In this document: one piece after another, positions 28,001-36,835 of the stretch
Numbering within the stretch: position 1 is the stretch's first letter
How the letters are laid out: every line of letters begins with the position of its first letter
DNA from: Clostridium amylolyticum
Lineage (GTDB): Bacteria; Bacillota; Clostridia; Clostridiales; Clostridiaceae
Assembly (NCBI RefSeq): GCF_900142075.1
Contig: NZ_FQZO01000004.1
Location: forward strand, 124,001-188,000
Reading direction: 5' to 3'
Length of the DNA: 64,000 nucleotides
Program-made: the position numbers and the translations under genes
Notes under the pieces: model-generated
Seen by the model: the letters and a program-made list of their open reading frames with translations, nothing else
What the model was told of the DNA's origin: nothing
The model's database searches: none

Positions 28001-28417
28001 TAGTTTATAACTTCCGTCTATATAAGCTATAGGAGCATGCTTATCTCCGTCCCATCCAAAGCTGGAAACTAACCCTGGAGAGTTTTTATCGCTATAATCA
28101 CCAGTGATAACTAAGCTCCTAACAGAAGTTTTTAAGGTTTCATAAGCTTTAACTATAGTATCCTCTGATGGGGATGATGCTTTTTGAACTTCCTTAGCAT
28201 CTGCTAAAGCTTTTTTAAAGTTAGCAATACTTTCTTCAGTATAGCCTTCTACCTTAACAGCTTCTAAATCCTTAATAGTATTAGCTAATACTTCAGAATT
28301 AATTACCTTTACACCTGCTTGCGGTTCTACTGCAAAAGCAAGTACAGGAGGCACTTGGGTTAAAGCTATTATAAAACTTATAATTAATGATAATAGTGCT
28401 TTCATTTTTCTTTTCAT
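25031..28417 (-). CDS. Sortase-anchored glycoside hydrolase-like cell-surface protein, 1128 aa
   Basis: Domain order: signal peptide (1-29), FIVAR-like three-helix domain (~35-100), a catalytic module of the six-hairpin (alpha/alpha)6 type (~110-740) with 'DHDTIGIVATLFTLGD', 'GHWTIDNWSALFGLL' and 'HMWGQSVNTKVLFDS', a fibronectin type III domain (~760-845), a beta-rich carbohydrate-binding-like domain (~850-1040), a Pro/Asn/Glu-rich linker, and sorting signal 'LPKTG' (1092-1096) with hydrophobic tail and basic end. It should be attached to the peptidoglycan by sortase and act on an external glycan. The catalytic family is not certain. It lies behind the sugar-binding lipoprotein gene and a GH65 gene, which suggests release of an oligosaccharide for import. 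Confidence 0.85.
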   Translation of the reverse strand: MKRKMKALLSLIISFIIALTQVPPVLAFAVEPQAGVKVINSEVLANTIKDLEAVKVEGYTEESIANFKKALADAKEVQKASSPSEDTIVKAYETLKTSVRSLVITGDYSDKNSPGLVSSFGWDGDKHAPIAYIDGSYKLRDRSNLIVRFGVTNVETKIKWYNHSEYLPCFVNEYNKDQLDIKLESFADKVNLNGNDFEVAYSRYTVTNKSNIAKLLPVVSPELIPLNEAASDKFVINPGETVVRDYAIAADRFGKDYAWPSDAEIAAAGSYDTHFTNMRNYWDTKLSSIAQIEKLPNKSLINAYKAGYIYTHIVKDGKNVNVGENGYDKIYDHDTIGIVATLFTLGDFSEAKDLLGTLPAKLQFDDAKWKYSWPFAIYLRKTGDIEYIKEKFDVIKTNTHKIEEDRIDNGKGIIKQTYAIDSTGHWTIDNWSALFGLLSYRYICEQLGEKEELQWAKAQYDDLLKVVNNTLSDTMKKYSLNYIPVSMVEPNDFNRCEDPRDANWASMFLFGRWAWDGYLFNGSQEGVSFEKIDDTYAYGFNRLKDLLEPYNFGGYPHGIYSSAYNAGYGSAALVGEKYRDAGIKAYEFMINKSMSGPFGWWEGINYPKESSLWNIPHAPGGGGSNQHMWGQSVNTKVLFDSLIAEKIDGKIILGRGIPTEWLAKGEEIKVSNYGIGNNKHTGFSMVSEGKNIKVSMLQDTPENTISIEMPFLKNNIASVTSGTINNEKGIVEISKDTKEVTITLKNEAAKEQPSQTIQVPVLNKVEQKEKSVNVSWSGVKNAEGYVVEYKTDNYKINKVDVKDATNSSISLDKLYPEVNYEFKVYAYSGNVESKRSNAINFKVTLPKLVEGGSIDMKINDPEAIVDLTKEGTLDWVRYGKTQSTKVERKANTKNYINFDVLQKNAIAVLKDSKVNFIWQDGTEEVESSNSIYGLVFNGEDKTLNGLGDGWLITAPADTKERVLRIYTSVYKSKASIMAYLSDNSADIKVDAIENKTTSQYKVFEIRYKAKNDGQTLYVKSHVDEKYATSGNHTLLAATLQGEAPVIIPEEEKPTNPENPGNVEENKPENPSNNGGNQTENNGNKDNNKVENLPKTGSSSYNALLIVAILTVLTGAVMLSSTKRKKKLK

Positions 28418-28465
28418 GAAACTACTCCTTTAGAATTAAATGTTTTAATTTCTTCGAGTTATAAA

Positions 28466-28500
28466 TAAATCCCCATTATTCTAATATAAATGGGGATTTA
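28466..28500 (-). terminator. Hairpin between sugar-binding protein and glycosidase genes
   Basis: An 11-bp stem (28466-28476 with 28490-28500, arm TAAATCCCCAT) is followed by ATTTATTTAT on the minus strand. It may reduce expression of the large downstream gene relative to the binding protein. Confidence 0.6.
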
Positions 28501-28517
28501 TTTTTTAATTTTATTTT

Positions 28518-29825
28518 TTACTTACTTTTAGCTGCAGCTTCTGTCATCTTTTCTGCCATTTTTTCTGGTGTTATATTACCAAAAGCAAGTTCTGGGTATA
28601 GTTTTGCAAACACATCCATAACAGTAGGATTTGAGGTATTATCAAGATTTGAGTATTTGTATTTAGCATCTGCGCTAAGTTTAATTAAATCCACTATAAG
28701 AGGATTATTCTTTTTATATTCATCGCTCATTTCAACGTTAGCTGTAAGTGGTAATGCGCCACCTTTTTCCAACATAATCTTTTGAGTAAATGCTCCAGTT
28801 TTGAATTTTAAGAATTTCATTGCAGCATCCATCTTAGCTTTATCAGTAGTACATACCATATAACCTATTTCATATTGTGAAACCAATCCATTTTCTGGAT
28901 ATAGAGCCACTCCTACTCTTTCTGCTAATCCTGGCTTAGATTTCTCTTTATCTGCGAAATCTGGAGTCATCCAAGGTCCATTTGCTATAATTGCAGCTTT
29001 TTCTTGGTTGAAATTATTTGCTGCATTAGAATACATAGCTCCTATAGCATCCTTTGTAGTGTAATCCTTAAGCATCTTTTGCATCATGGTAAGACCTTTA
29101 ATTACAGATGGATTATTATAATCAGCAGGTTTCATAGTATTCATGAATTTATTCCCTGCTTCTCCATCAGTACCAATTATTGAAGCCAATAAAAGATTTG
29201 ATGTCCATGCATTTTCTCCAGTCATCAATGCTAGAGGTGTAAATCCTTTACCCTTAAGCTTTTCATTGTTGCTCATGAATTCATCCCAAGTCTTTGCTGG
29301 TGTAATTCCTGCCTTTTGGAACATATCCTTATTGTAGAAATATCCTATAAGCTGACGAGCATTTGCTATGGAGTAAAGCTTTCCATCTCTCATGTTAGCT
29401 TTAATAGCTTCTTCGCCTATTTCAGCTTTATACTTTGCATCTTCATTAACCATGGAAAGCAAATCCACAGCTTGGCCATTTTTAATAGCTAAGTCTATTA
29501 TTCCATTTTTACCTTCTACTATGTCTGGTAATTGTTTTGATGCAGCTAAAACTTTCATTTTTTCCACATAAGCTTGGTCACTTGGTAGCTCTTCCACTAC
29601 TAGTTCAATTTCATCACCATATTGCTTCTTAAAAGCTTCTATGATTTCTTTTTCAGCAGCAGCTGAAGCATGAGAACCAACTCTATAGGTTGGATATGTT
29701 ATTTTTACCTTTTCTTTTTTTCCTGAAGCTTGATCTGCAGGTTTTGAACATCCTACTGCTAAACCAGACATTATAACTCCGGTAAGCACTAAAGATAATA
29801 ACTTTTTATATGATTTTCCTTTCAT
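28518..29825 (-). CDS. Sugar ABC transporter substrate-binding lipoprotein (family 1)
   Basis: The signal peptide ends in lipobox 'GLAVGC' (Cys26), followed by the extracellular family 1 solute-binding fold with 'YKKLYP'-like and 'EKAAIIANGPWM' signatures common in oligosaccharide-binding proteins. Length 435 residues is typical. It delivers sugar to the two permeases at 35998-37702, which are encoded apart but share the same promoter type. A GGGGGAG site precedes ATG 29825. Confidence 0.92.
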   Translation of the reverse strand: MKGKSYKKLLSLVLTGVIMSGLAVGCSKPADQASGKKEKVKITYPTYRVGSHASAAAEKEIIEAFKKQYGDEIELVVEELPSDQAYVEKMKVLAASKQLPDIVEGKNGIIDLAIKNGQAVDLLSMVNEDAKYKAEIGEEAIKANMRDGKLYSIANARQLIGYFYNKDMFQKAGITPAKTWDEFMSNNEKLKGKGFTPLALMTGENAWTSNLLLASIIGTDGEAGNKFMNTMKPADYNNPSVIKGLTMMQKMLKDYTTKDAIGAMYSNAANNFNQEKAAIIANGPWMTPDFADKEKSKPGLAERVGVALYPENGLVSQYEIGYMVCTTDKAKMDAAMKFLKFKTGAFTQKIMLEKGGALPLTANVEMSDEYKKNNPLIVDLIKLSADAKYKYSNLDNTSNPTVMDVFAKLYPELAFGNITPEKMAEKMTEAAAKSK

Positions 29826-29865
29826 ACTGTACTCCCCCTAATGTTTTTTTGTTTGTTGCAAGTTC

Positions 29866-29940
29866 ATTGTAAACCTTTTAATAACTACCTTGAATACAAA
29901 ATACTTACCTGTTATTGTATAAATTTTGCTTATTTTCGTA
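29866..29940 (-). promoter_or_regulatory. Promoter and conserved upstream box of the binding-protein transcript
   Basis: On the minus strand TTCAAG (29889-29894) and TACAAT (29866-29871) are separated by 17 bases. Upstream at 29895-29940 lies a block, including ACAATAACAGGTAAGTATTT, that is almost identical to the block before the permease genes at 37764-37805. The block is a good candidate for the AraC-type regulator's site. Confidence 0.65.
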
Positions 29941-30039
29941 ACACAATGAATAGCATAGAACTATAATTGCTATTTCTTTTAATATTTTTTCTTTTCTTGT
30001 ATTTTTTCTACTTCAAATTGGAATTCTATAAACAAAATC

Positions 30040-30110
30040 AAGTTCTTCTTAGCTTTAAATGAAGTTTTCTTAAAGGAAATACTTCTCCATGAAAAACTTA
30101 GAAGAACTTA
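30040..30110. repeat. Dispersed palindromic repeat, family B copy 1
   Basis: The arms AAGTTCTTCTTAGCTTT and AAACTTAGAAGAACTTA pair over the whole element. The centre TTTTCTTAAAGGAAATACTT is shared with copies at 43328 and 43951. It fills much of the 29826-30125 gap with the promoter. Confidence 0.75.
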
Positions 30111-30125
30111 TACTTTGATGTTTTT

Positions 30126-31967
30126 CTACTCGTCAATATCTTCAGGTATTATTACCTTAATATTTGTTCCTTTATTAATACAGCTGTTTATAATCAATCC
30201 ATATTTTTCCCCATAGATTAATTTTAATCTTTGATCAGTATTTTTTAATCCTATCTTGTCTCGCTCTATATTACGTTTAGTAACGTCATCGTGGGTTTCA
30301 TTTATAACCTTGTTCACATCAAAACCTATGCCATTATCAATTATCTCAATACAAAGATCCCCTTTTACCCTATATACATTAACCTCTAAAGTAAGGTTGT
30401 CCACACTATTCTCCACCCCATGTATGATAGCATTTTCTACTATAGGTTCAACCGTAAGCTTTGGAATATATAAATTAAGGATATCCTCCTCTTCAATGTG
30501 TATCTTATATTCTAACCTTTCTTCAAATCTTACCTTTTGCAGGTATAAATAAAATTCCACATATTCTAGTTCCTGCTTTAATGAAATTTTTGCCGTGGAA
30601 TTTGTATATATTCCTGCTCTCAATAAAGTAGTAAGTGCATTTACCATCTTATAGATATCTTCGTCCTGGCACATTTTTGCTTTCATTTGAATGGTAAGCA
30701 ATACATTAAAAAGGAAATGAGGATTCATTTGATATTGTAAGAACTTAATATTCATCTCCTTTATTAAGAGCTGCTTTTCATAGGTTTCTTTAATAAGATA
30801 ATTTAACTCCTCCGTCATAGAGTTAACTGCTATGCTAATTTCATCTAAAGATGCATCATTGTATATAGGCATTTTTGTATCATACTTTTTATTTTTAATA
30901 TTGTTAATGGAAACTAATAAATCTTTAATGAATTTTGTTGAGCTCATCATAAGCATAACCACTACACTGGTTAATACTATTATCAAAAATATTGAAAATA
31001 CAATGAAATAAGTCATACTTTGAAAAATTTGATTTACTATGTTCTTTCTAGGTATGGTCATAACTAGGGTTAATCCATTGCTTTCAATTTCTTTAAACCC
31101 TGCTATGTAGGCTTTACCATCTATTTTAATCTCATTGATTTTTTTCAAGTCTATCTTTTCAATTATTTCACTATTAATCTTTTTGCCTAACATATCTTTA
31201 TTATTGCTAGATAAAATTACCCCCTCTTTATCATAAAGATATATGTTAGCATTGTTATATCTAACAAGCTCTTGAAATTTATCTGCTATAAGCTTTTCTT
31301 TTGTAGCCACAAGAAAGGTAATAGTTTCATTATTATCGTAAGGGTTAATTAACCTTCTCACATGATATATGTTATCGTCATATATTGTAGGTGGCACATC
31401 AAACACATAACTTGTTGCCCAATCTTTAGTATTATTAAATACCCTATCAGAATTAACTTTAAATTTTTCTATAGGCATTTCCTTGGTAAATATGTAACTT
31501 ATACCTTTGTCATTTACATAGGTAGAAACTGTAGATATAAGCTTTAGATTCCATGCGTTATTAAATAAAAGGCTTCTCCTAAGTTCATCGTCAAAGATAG
31601 TTATTTTACCATAAGTATCTTCATTATACTCATTAAGATAATTTGCATCAGCAATCCATTCTTTCACCGTGTTGCTAGAAGTTAATCCCAAGGTGGTATA
31701 CTTAATTATACTAAAGGAATCCTCTAGACTTTTCGAAGTATTACTAATCATCAGGGATATATTAGAATAAGTACTTTCTAACATGGAATTATACATTCTG
31801 GCATACATAAAGCTTCCAAAGATTGATAATGATATAATGGTACTAGCAAATATATATATTAGTATTTTATTTCTTACTGACATATCCCTTAAATAGGGTA
31901 TTTTATTAATGAACTTTCTAATCCTGTATTTAGATTTAGAGTATTTCTTCAAAGGTATCACATCCAA
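30126..31967 (-). CDS. Sensor histidine kinase, YesM type
   Basis: The 613-aa protein has one membrane segment near residues 37-58, a ~270-residue extracellular Cache-like sensor, a second membrane segment near 320-345, a HAMP-like linker, the LytS/YesM His_kinase domain with 'YQMNPHFLFNVL' (His acceptor) and a C-terminal ATPase with 'ENAIIHG' and 'DNGIGF'. It should sense the extracellular sugar or binding protein and phosphorylate the AraC-type regulator encoded just upstream. The start is unusual: TTG 31967 or GTG 31961, without a clear ribosome site, 30 bases after the regulator stop codon, which suggests translational coupling. Confidence 0.93.
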   Translation of the reverse strand: MDVIPLKKYSKSKYRIRKFINKIPYLRDMSVRNKILIYIFASTIISLSIFGSFMYARMYNSMLESTYSNISLMISNTSKSLEDSFSIIKYTTLGLTSSNTVKEWIADANYLNEYNEDTYGKITIFDDELRRSLLFNNAWNLKLISTVSTYVNDKGISYIFTKEMPIEKFKVNSDRVFNNTKDWATSYVFDVPPTIYDDNIYHVRRLINPYDNNETITFLVATKEKLIADKFQELVRYNNANIYLYDKEGVILSSNNKDMLGKKINSEIIEKIDLKKINEIKIDGKAYIAGFKEIESNGLTLVMTIPRKNIVNQIFQSMTYFIVFSIFLIIVLTSVVVMLMMSSTKFIKDLLVSINNIKNKKYDTKMPIYNDASLDEISIAVNSMTEELNYLIKETYEKQLLIKEMNIKFLQYQMNPHFLFNVLLTIQMKAKMCQDEDIYKMVNALTTLLRAGIYTNSTAKISLKQELEYVEFYLYLQKVRFEERLEYKIHIEEEDILNLYIPKLTVEPIVENAIIHGVENSVDNLTLEVNVYRVKGDLCIEIIDNGIGFDVNKVINETHDDVTKRNIERDKIGLKNTDQRLKLIYGEKYGLIINSCINKGTNIKVIIPEDIDE

Positions 31968-31997
31968 GATTATATTTTATTTTCATTATTAATGTTC

Positions 31998-33578
31998 TTA
32001 TTTAGATTTATATTCTTTTGGGCTGCATCCACAATACTTTGTAAAGACATGGGTAAAATAAGCTGGGTCCTCTATACCAACTTCTATACCTACCTCAAAT
32101 ATCTTTGAAGAGGGCCTTTTTAGCAGTTTTTTTGCTATTTCAATCCTATATCTATTTAAAGCTTCCACCAGGGTATCTCCTGTTTCTTTTTTATAGAGTC
32201 TACTTAAATAACTATTGTTAACATGCAAATAACCCGCTATGGTATTTAAACTAATATTCTTATTATAATTTTCTCTTATATACTTATTTGCTTCTCTAAC
32301 TATCAAGCTTTTGCTACTTTCGTTATTTTTTGATATATCTAAAATATGTTCAGCTATAAATAAGCTTACCTCAAAAATACTTTGCAAGGATTTGCTTTCA
32401 TTAATTTTCTGGTAAATTATTGTTTCTTGTTCTTTTAAATTATGCTGAACTATATTGTAATTTTCAAAAGCAGCCAAAGAAGCTGAAAATAACAGTATCA
32501 TTTTTGTTTTTACCTGCTCTAGGGATAAACTACTATTACTAAAACTTTTAAATATATTTACTAAGGATTTTTCTATCTCCTCTAAACTTCCATAGTTCAT
32601 AAGGCTTTTAAGGTCTTCCACGCTCTCAGAGTTATTTGTAAAAATATCATCCTGTTTTTTATAGGTATTCAGATAAAACTTTGCATTACTGGAATAAACC
32701 TTTGAAAGAGCCAATAATGCTTCTTTATAAGCTTTTGAAAGATTTTCAACACCTTCATGTTTATCACTTATGGAAAACTTAATACTATAGTTAGTAAATT
32801 GATTAACCATATTATTAACATCTTTTAATAACATCTCAACCTTAGATACCTGAAGATTAGTATCATTCCAATATAGAATTATCATCCCTAGGTTTCTGTG
32901 CATTTTCACAATATTATATTCATAGTCCTTGAAAACCATATTTATAAAATTATTAATAACCTTTATATCTCTATATTCATGGTTATATTCGCTACTAAAA
33001 AAACTGGTAAGAAGAGTGGTTTCATAATTTATTACACAGTAGCTCTTATTATGAAGTTTATATTCCTGCAACTTTTCTTTTATCTCTTCTTTATCTGTTA
33101 ACATATCTTCTGCTAATTCCGTAAAAAACTTATACTTTAAGTCTTGTTGTTTTTCGTTAAGAATCATTCTTAGGACTTCTACGTTATTCTCCTTTTCTCT
33201 TTGCTCAATAATAACTTTTTTTACTTTTTCTATAGCCGAAGGCAATTCATCTATGAACTCCGTCTTCACCACATATTCAGATACATTATGTTTAATTGCC
33301 AGTTGTGCATTATTAAAATCAGAGTAGGCAGTAAGCAAAATAACTTTAGTTTTAGGCATGTTTAACTTCACATATTCTGCCACCTCTAGTCCATTCATCC
33401 CTGGCATTTTTATATCGCAAATTACTATGTCTACCTCATTATTTTTTAAATATTCTACAGCCTCTAACCCATTGGCACAGTCCTTTATCACTTCACATTC
33501 CATAGAGTTCCAATCAATAATAGATATTATGCCATTTCTTATATGCCTCTCATCATCGACAATTAATATCTTAAACAT
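31998..33578 (-). CDS. Response regulator with AraC-type DNA-binding domain, YesN type
   Basis: The receiver domain has 'ILIVDDE', phospho-acceptor Asp55 in 'IVICDIKMPG', and the Thr/Lys switch residues. A ~270-residue middle region follows, and then two helix-turn-helix motifs of the AraC family with 'VGIEDPAYFTHVFTKYCG' near the C-terminus. An open frame extends to 33641, but the GGGAGG site places the start at ATG 33576-33578 (526 aa). It pairs with the downstream YesM kinase and probably activates the two promoters with the shared box at 29895 and 37764. Confidence 0.95.
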   Translation of the reverse strand: MFKILIVDDERHIRNGIISIIDWNSMECEVIKDCANGLEAVEYLKNNEVDIVICDIKMPGMNGLEVAEYVKLNMPKTKVILLTAYSDFNNAQLAIKHNVSEYVVKTEFIDELPSAIEKVKKVIIEQREKENNVEVLRMILNEKQQDLKYKFFTELAEDMLTDKEEIKEKLQEYKLHNKSYCVINYETTLLTSFFSSEYNHEYRDIKVINNFINMVFKDYEYNIVKMHRNLGMIILYWNDTNLQVSKVEMLLKDVNNMVNQFTNYSIKFSISDKHEGVENLSKAYKEALLALSKVYSSNAKFYLNTYKKQDDIFTNNSESVEDLKSLMNYGSLEEIEKSLVNIFKSFSNSSLSLEQVKTKMILLFSASLAAFENYNIVQHNLKEQETIIYQKINESKSLQSIFEVSLFIAEHILDISKNNESSKSLIVREANKYIRENYNKNISLNTIAGYLHVNNSYLSRLYKKETGDTLVEALNRYRIEIAKKLLKRPSSKIFEVGIEVGIEDPAYFTHVFTKYCGCSPKEYKSK

Positions 33579-33681
33579 TTCCATGCCTCCCTTAAAAATT
33601 ACTACAACGTTTACTATATAGATTATTAAACCTGCATTCACTACATAAACTTACGGCACAAATATTATTATGGTTTATAGC

Positions 33682-33716
33682 AAAACCTCCTACAGTAAAA
33701 CATTATACTATAGGAG
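33682..33716 (-). terminator. Terminator of the permease-GH65 operon
   Basis: An 11-bp stem with one mismatch (33687-33697 with 33706-33716) is followed by GGTTTTGC on the minus strand, about 38 bases past the GH65 stop codon. Confidence 0.6.
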
Positions 33717-33754
33717 ATTATATTTTTTATATCTATATTTTATTAAAATATGTT

Positions 33755-35980
33755 TTAAATTTCATTTATCCTTGTATAATTTTCCATAGCTTCAATCTTA
33801 TAGGTTTTCCCCTGCCATATAAGCTTAAATTCTACTTTTTTCCATCCTTTAGGTAAAGAGGTTTTTGTTGATATAAGAGAGGTTTCATTCATGGCAGTAT
33901 CTATGCCAGCTACACCGGTCATTATAAGCTGCCATAAACATCCACAATTTGCAATGTGTATACCTTCTTCTGCTCCACCAAGCCTTTCATTAAAATCCAA
34001 AGCCAAAGCATAATCCGTAAATTTATCTAAATGCTCTGTATTGTCCACCCAAGATGCTACTATGGCATGATTTACTGGTGATAGTGATGAATCATGGGTA
34101 GTTATTGGCTCATAATAATTATAAGTATTGGTAATTTGTTCAAGGGTAAACTCTTTTTTAAATAGCATGGTAAGAGCCAAAGCATCTGCTTGCTTTAAGC
34201 ATTTTGAACGATATAACTTTTCTTGGGTAGCAAAGAATCCAAAAGGTTTGGATTTATCCTTCCAAATCCCTTGAATATTTATATCCGCATAATCTTCAAA
34301 ATCTTCACTTTGTAATATATAATTATTTTCTTTATCCATAGGAACAGGTAACTTTTCAGCTATTTCTTTAAAAAGTTCTAGTTCTTCTTTTGATATAGAA
34401 AGCTTATTCCAAAGCTTTTTATAAGCCTCTTCATCTTTACCTTTTATAATTTCTAGACTTTCCATAGCTTTATTTAAATTAAACTTTACCATTCTATTGG
34501 TAAAAGCATTATTTCTTGTCATGGCAGAATATTCATCCGGTCCCATGATGTTTATTAAGTCATAACCGCCTTCTTTATTCTTGTCCACTCTATCACGCCA
34601 AAATCTTGAAGTTTCTATAAGGATTTCTGCGCCATAGTTAATTAAAAAGTCATAGTCCTTTGTGGCAGAAAAATAATGCCATATCCCATAAGCTATATCT
34701 GCTGTTATATGAACTTCATTATCTGCATATTCCCATAAAGAGCACTGCTCATCCCCTCTTAAAGATGACTGCCATGGGTACCTAGCTCCATTACAATTAT
34801 AACTTCTAGCATTTTCCTTAGCCCCTTCTAAAGTATTATATCTATACATTAGTAAGTTTCTGGCAGCTTTAGGATTGGTATAAATATAGAAAGGCAATAA
34901 GAATATCTCAGTATCCCAGAAGTATCTACCGTAGTAAGCCTCTCCTGCAAAACCTTTGGCACAAACAGCCATACGAGGATCATCTTCATTATTGCTCCTT
35001 AAAAGATGATATATAGAAAACCTCATGGAAAGCTGATGTTTATCATTACCTTCTATCTTAACGTCACTAATACCCCACTTCTTTTCTAGAACCTTTCTAT
35101 GCTCTTCATAAAGTTCTTCATAGGATATATTAGCAGCATTAATTAAGTTTAATCCTCTTTCCTTTAAATCTCCATCTTCAAGATCCCTATCTGTTAATAT
35201 AACTGATCGCTTTTCAAACACATAATTTTCTCCAGCACTAACAGCTTTATCTCCTTTATAGAGAATTTTTTTCTCATCTTTTATTATATTGAAATTTATG
35301 TCTTTGGATTGAAGATTGCATAGCTCCATAACTCTATTACCTATGTCAGTTTTACAATCTAAGGTTATAATATCTGATATTACATTAGTATTCATTTCAG
35401 TAAAATGGTTATAACCATTGGTAGTTACATTACCATCTATTCCTGATTCTAAGGATAACAAAGCTTTTCCCTCTAATACTTCAGCTTCAATTCGCTGAAC
35501 AAATAAGTGTTTTTTCTCCATGCTAGCAAATCTTATATATTTTAATTTTATTTTACAGCTATTATCCTTGGGTATCCAAATAAATTCTCTTATAAGAGTT
35601 CCCTCTTTTAAGTTAAGCTCCCTCTTATAATCCACTATGGTAGATTGGTGCATATCTAGTTTTTCATCTTGTATACTAAAGGAAAAATCCATAAAGTAAG
35701 GTAAGTTTATAATTACTTCATTCAAAGCAGGATGGCTTCCCATTATGGTAGGCACGTAAGTCCCCCACTTTGATATAGGATTCCTTTGTATTTCTGTAGT
35801 CACACTCTTAAAGCTTCTTTCATAGATGTCTCCCTGACCTGCTCCTTGAAGCCCTTCCTCAAAGCTTGCTCTAACAGAAAAGTAGCCATTTCCTTGGCAA
35901 AATGCACCTTCATAATGTTTGTTTTTATTAATATCAAAATTTTGTTCCTTTATAATCCAATTATTTAAGTCACTATTCAT
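33755..35980 (-). CDS. Glycoside hydrolase family 65 disaccharide phosphorylase
   Basis: The 741-aa length and motifs fit GH65: 'FWDTEIFLLPFY' (354-365), catalytic acid Glu422 in 'NEVHITADIAY', and 'KQADAL', the phosphate-site motif of phosphorylases. There is no signal peptide, so it acts in the cytoplasm. It would split an imported alpha-linked disaccharide (kojibiose, maltose, nigerose or trehalose class) with phosphate, giving beta-glucose 1-phosphate and a sugar. It is the third gene of the permease operon, 17 bases after the MalG-type gene. The exact linkage cannot be read from sequence. Confidence 0.92.
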   Translation of the reverse strand: MNSDLNNWIIKEQNFDINKNKHYEGAFCQGNGYFSVRASFEEGLQGAGQGDIYERSFKSVTTEIQRNPISKWGTYVPTIMGSHPALNEVIINLPYFMDFSFSIQDEKLDMHQSTIVDYKRELNLKEGTLIREFIWIPKDNSCKIKLKYIRFASMEKKHLFVQRIEAEVLEGKALLSLESGIDGNVTTNGYNHFTEMNTNVISDIITLDCKTDIGNRVMELCNLQSKDINFNIIKDEKKILYKGDKAVSAGENYVFEKRSVILTDRDLEDGDLKERGLNLINAANISYEELYEEHRKVLEKKWGISDVKIEGNDKHQLSMRFSIYHLLRSNNEDDPRMAVCAKGFAGEAYYGRYFWDTEIFLLPFYIYTNPKAARNLLMYRYNTLEGAKENARSYNCNGARYPWQSSLRGDEQCSLWEYADNEVHITADIAYGIWHYFSATKDYDFLINYGAEILIETSRFWRDRVDKNKEGGYDLINIMGPDEYSAMTRNNAFTNRMVKFNLNKAMESLEIIKGKDEEAYKKLWNKLSISKEELELFKEIAEKLPVPMDKENNYILQSEDFEDYADINIQGIWKDKSKPFGFFATQEKLYRSKCLKQADALALTMLFKKEFTLEQITNTYNYYEPITTHDSSLSPVNHAIVASWVDNTEHLDKFTDYALALDFNERLGGAEEGIHIANCGCLWQLIMTGVAGIDTAMNETSLISTKTSLPKGWKKVEFKLIWQGKTYKIEAMENYTRINEI

Positions 35981-35997
35981 GGCTTATCCTCCTATGC

Positions 35998-36831
35998 TTA
36001 TCCCTTTACTGAACCTGCTGCTAATCCGGAAACTACCTGCTCTTGAAGAGCAATATATACTAGTATGCTTGGTATGGTTACAAGAACTACTGCCGCAAAC
36101 ATAGCACCGTAGTCGCTGGCAAAGGCGCTCTTAAAGTAATATAGAGCCAGTGGAAGTGTCCTTTTGTTATTACCTGTAGTTAAGGTGAGGGCAAACTGGA
36201 ACTCATTCCAAGATAATAAAAATTGTAATACTCCAGCAGTAGCAAAAGCTGGTTTAGCTATAGGAAGAATGATGGTAGAAAAGGTTCTAAAAAATCCTGC
36301 TCCATCTAAATATGCCGACTCTTCCAGCTCCTTTGGTATGGTAAGAAAATAGCTCATCATAATAAATAAGGTGGTAGGAAGTCCAAAGCCTGCATATACA
36401 ATTATGAGACCAATCAAACTATCATATAATCCTGCCTTATTTACAGTGATATAAAGAGGTTGAAGAAGAGCTGCACTTGGTATTAATAAAGCTAGAGAAA
36501 ACATCAATTTAAAGAATTTCTTACCTTTAAAATTGTGTCTTGCTATAACATATGCTGCCATGCTAATAGCAACAAGGTTTAATGCTGTACTACCTATGGC
36601 TACTATAATACTATTAACATAGAACCTAGCAAGGGGTGCTATCTTAAAAGCGTTAGAATAGTTAGCTAACTTAAGACCATTTCCAAATCCTTTAGTGGAA
36701 GATAATATGTCCGCATTTCCCTTAAAGGAAGATATTAACACCCATATAAAAGGTCCAATAGAAAATGCTATAATAACTGTTAAAAATGTTCCTATAAGTA
36801 TTTTATTTATATACTTCATCGATTTCACCAC
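35998..36831 (-). CDS. Sugar ABC transporter permease, MalG type
   Basis: The 277-aa inner-membrane protein has six hydrophobic segments and the EAA loop 'EESAYLDGAGFFRTFSTIIL' (about 171-190), which docks the ATPase. It starts 4 bases after the MalF-type gene, so the two are translated together. It belongs to the importer served by the lipoprotein at 28518. Confidence 0.95.
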   Translation of the reverse strand: MVKSMKYINKILIGTFLTVIIAFSIGPFIWVLISSFKGNADILSSTKGFGNGLKLANYSNAFKIAPLARFYVNSIIVAIGSTALNLVAISMAAYVIARHNFKGKKFFKLMFSLALLIPSAALLQPLYITVNKAGLYDSLIGLIIVYAGFGLPTTLFIMMSYFLTIPKELEESAYLDGAGFFRTFSTIILPIAKPAFATAGVLQFLLSWNEFQFALTLTTGNNKRTLPLALYYFKSAFASDYGAMFAAVVLVTIPSILVYIALQEQVVSGLAAGSVKG

Positions 36832-36835
36832 CCTT

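Noticed and set aside
33579..33641. Longer N-terminus for the AraC-type regulator
   Set aside because: The receiver domain begins right at ATG 33578 behind GGGAGG; the extension has no ribosome site.
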